Shown here: one piece after another, positions 63,177 to 64,000 of the stretch
Layout: each line of letters begins with the position of its first letter
How positions within the stretch are numbered: position 1 is the first letter of the stretch
NCBI RefSeq assembly: GCF_041438805.1
Contig: NZ_CP109190.1
Span: 4,464,001-4,528,000, forward strand
DNA from: Streptomyces sp. NBC_01707
GTDB lineage: Bacteria > Actinomycetota > Actinomycetes > Streptomycetales > Streptomycetaceae
Reading direction: 5' to 3'
Length of the DNA stretch: 64,000 nucleotides
The notes under the pieces: model-generated
Told to the model about the DNA's origin: nothing
Database searches by the model: none
The model's input: only the letters and a program-made list of their open reading frames with translations
Position numbers and translations under genes: made by a program

Positions 63177-63415
63177 ATGCAGCTGCCTCGGGATCCCAAC
63201 GTCACCCGTGTCCTGGTGGCAGCGTTTCCGACCCATCTTGCCGGTGACGTGCAGAGCGTCCTGGCGGTCATGCCGGACGCCAGGCTCATGCCACTGCTGC
63301 CCTTCGAGGTTGAGGTGCAGGGCGAGACCGTCGCCATCCCCTAGCGGATCTACAACGAGGAGCCAGAGGCCGCCTGGGAGCGGTCACTGACCAGAACCCA
63401 GCAGATGATCTTGGG
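63177..63415 (+). pseudogene. short gene with an in-frame stop, truncated at the IS element
   Basis: ATG at 63177 reads MQLPRDPNVTRVLVAAFPTH then LAGDVQSVLAVMPDARLMPL and ETVAIP, hits TAG at 63342-63344, and continues in the same frame as RIYNEEPEAAWERSLTRTQQ. The sense of the frame on both sides of the stop indicates a recent nonsense change. The coding look ends near 63415, about where the IS3-family element begins, so insertion probably removed the 3' end. It resembles a small conserved Streptomyces hypothetical; function unknown. Confidence 0.55.
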
Positions 63416-64000
63416 TCTGATGCAGTGTCGGGTGACAGGTGTGGTCACGCGGCCTGGTAGGCAGGTGTGGTCATGACGGTCTCGAATTCGACGGGGGTCA
63501 GTCGGCCGAGCGAGGCTTGTCTGCGGCGTCGGTGGTAGGTCTTCTCGATCCAGGTCACGATCGCGATCCGCAGTTCCTGTCGGGTGGCCCACTGTCGGCG
63601 GTCGAGGACGTTTTTCTGCAGCAGGCTGAAGAACGACTCCATGGCCGCGTTGTCGCCCGCCGCCCCGACCCTCCCTATCGAGCCGGCCATCTGGTGGCCG
63701 GCGAGTGCTCGGACGAACTTCCTTGACCGGAATTGCGATCCGCGATCGCTGTGGAGAATGCACCCGGCGACGTTGTCACGGCGGGCCACGGCGTTGTCCA
63801 GGGCCGCGACGGCCAGGCGGGACTTCATCCGATGGTCGATGGAGTAACCCACGATCCTCTTGCTGAACACGTCCTTGATTGCACGGAGATACAACTTCCC
63901 TTCGCTGGTGCGATGTTCGGTGATGTCGGTGAGCCACAGCCGGTTCGGACCGTCGGTCGTGAAGTCCCGGCGGACAAGGTCGTCATGCACCGGCGGGCCG
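63415..64000 (-). mobile_element. IS3-family insertion sequence, partial (right part beyond the window)
   Basis: The boundary is set by where the disrupted gene at 63177 stops making sense and by the end of the transposase gene 30 bases inside. The terminal inverted repeat cannot be verified, because the other end lies outside the window; the left limit is approximate (63410-63425). Confidence 0.6.
63445..64000 (-). CDS. IS3-family transposase OrfB, 5' part missing (window edge)
   Basis: The visible 185 residues continue the frame to the edge (PPVHDDLVRRDFTTDGPNRL). The rve/DDE integrase core shows the first Asp in WLTDITEH, the second in HSDRGSQFRS and the Glu in NAAMESFFSLLQ, followed by the IS3-type end YHRRRRQASLGRLTPVEFET. 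All three catalytic residues are intact. OrfA and the N terminus of OrfB lie outside the window. Confidence 0.93.
   Translation of the reverse strand, partial: GPPVHDDLVRRDFTTDGPNRLWLTDITEHRTSEGKLYLRAIKDVFSKRIVGYSIDHRMKSRLAVAALDNAVARRDNVAGCILHSDRGSQFRSRKFVRALAGHQMAGSIGRVGAAGDNAAMESFFSLLQKNVLDRRQWATRQELRIAIVTWIEKTYHRRRRQASLGRLTPVEFETVMTTPAYQAA

Overview
The window is high-GC actinobacterial chromosome and almost certainly Streptomyces or a close relative. The evidence is strong G/C bias at third codon positions, frequent GTG/TTG starts, a TTG-started rpoB of 1161 aa, a NusG with a long acidic N-terminal extension, and twin-arginine and lipobox secretion signals.

Layout. (1) 1-16106, all minus strand, is the translation supercluster. 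Read in the direction of transcription from 16106 downwards it is rpsJ-rplC-rplD-rplW-rplB-rpsS-rplV-rpsC-rplP-rpmC-rpsQ-rplN-rplX-rplE-rpsN-rpsH-rplF-rplR-rpsE-rpmD-rplO, a terminator, secY-adk, a terminator, map, infA-rpmJ-rpsM-rpsK-rpsD, and rpoA, which is cut by the left edge. Many junctions are 1-4 base overlaps, as expected for translational coupling. (2) 16649-19272, plus strand, holds a GNAT acetyltransferase and a Tat-exported PIG-L-type lipoprotein. (3) 19380-23746, minus, is the str operon rpsL-rpsG-fusA-tuf. (4) 24106-37212, minus, is secE-nusG, rplK-rplA, a lipoprotein, rplJ-rplL, and rpoB-rpoC, divided by strong hairpin terminators. (5) 37319-46242 holds tRNA-Trp, an aspartate aminotransferase, an adenosine deaminase-like gene, two TetR/target pairs with visible operators, murB, a MaoC-type dehydratase pair, rpmG, tRNA-Met and tRNA-Thr. 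The order rpmG-(dehydratases)...tRNA-Trp-secE-nusG-rplK parallels the mycobacterial hadABC neighbourhood. (6) 46575-48543 holds an amidohydrolase with degenerate metal ligands and an NAD(P)-binding protein.

From about 48.6 kb to the right edge the character changes to an accessory region: small unknown genes, low gene density, patches of lower GC, frameshifted genes, a tRNA-Tyr 3' fragment, an 83-bp imperfect direct repeat, and an IS3-family transposase at the edge. It contains a secreted Gln/Gly-rich repeat protein (49328-49711), a tandem pair of membrane-anchored collagen-like proteins (50679-51749), an aminoglycoside-phosphotransferase-fold kinase, immunity-like genes, the relic of an integrative-element replication gene, and a two-gene secretory operon of unknown function.

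The most interesting system is the two-gene operon at 58754-61293. A small helical protein ends in a short motif (ARVYQAGRDQNF), and the start codon of the next gene overlaps its stop. The next gene encodes an NB-ARC/TPR STAND protein carrying a matching motif (GRIYQASGDQHF) at its N terminus. This is the layout expected of an NLR receptor that activates a neighbouring cell-death effector by amyloid-motif templating, so it is a candidate anti-phage or abortive-infection module.
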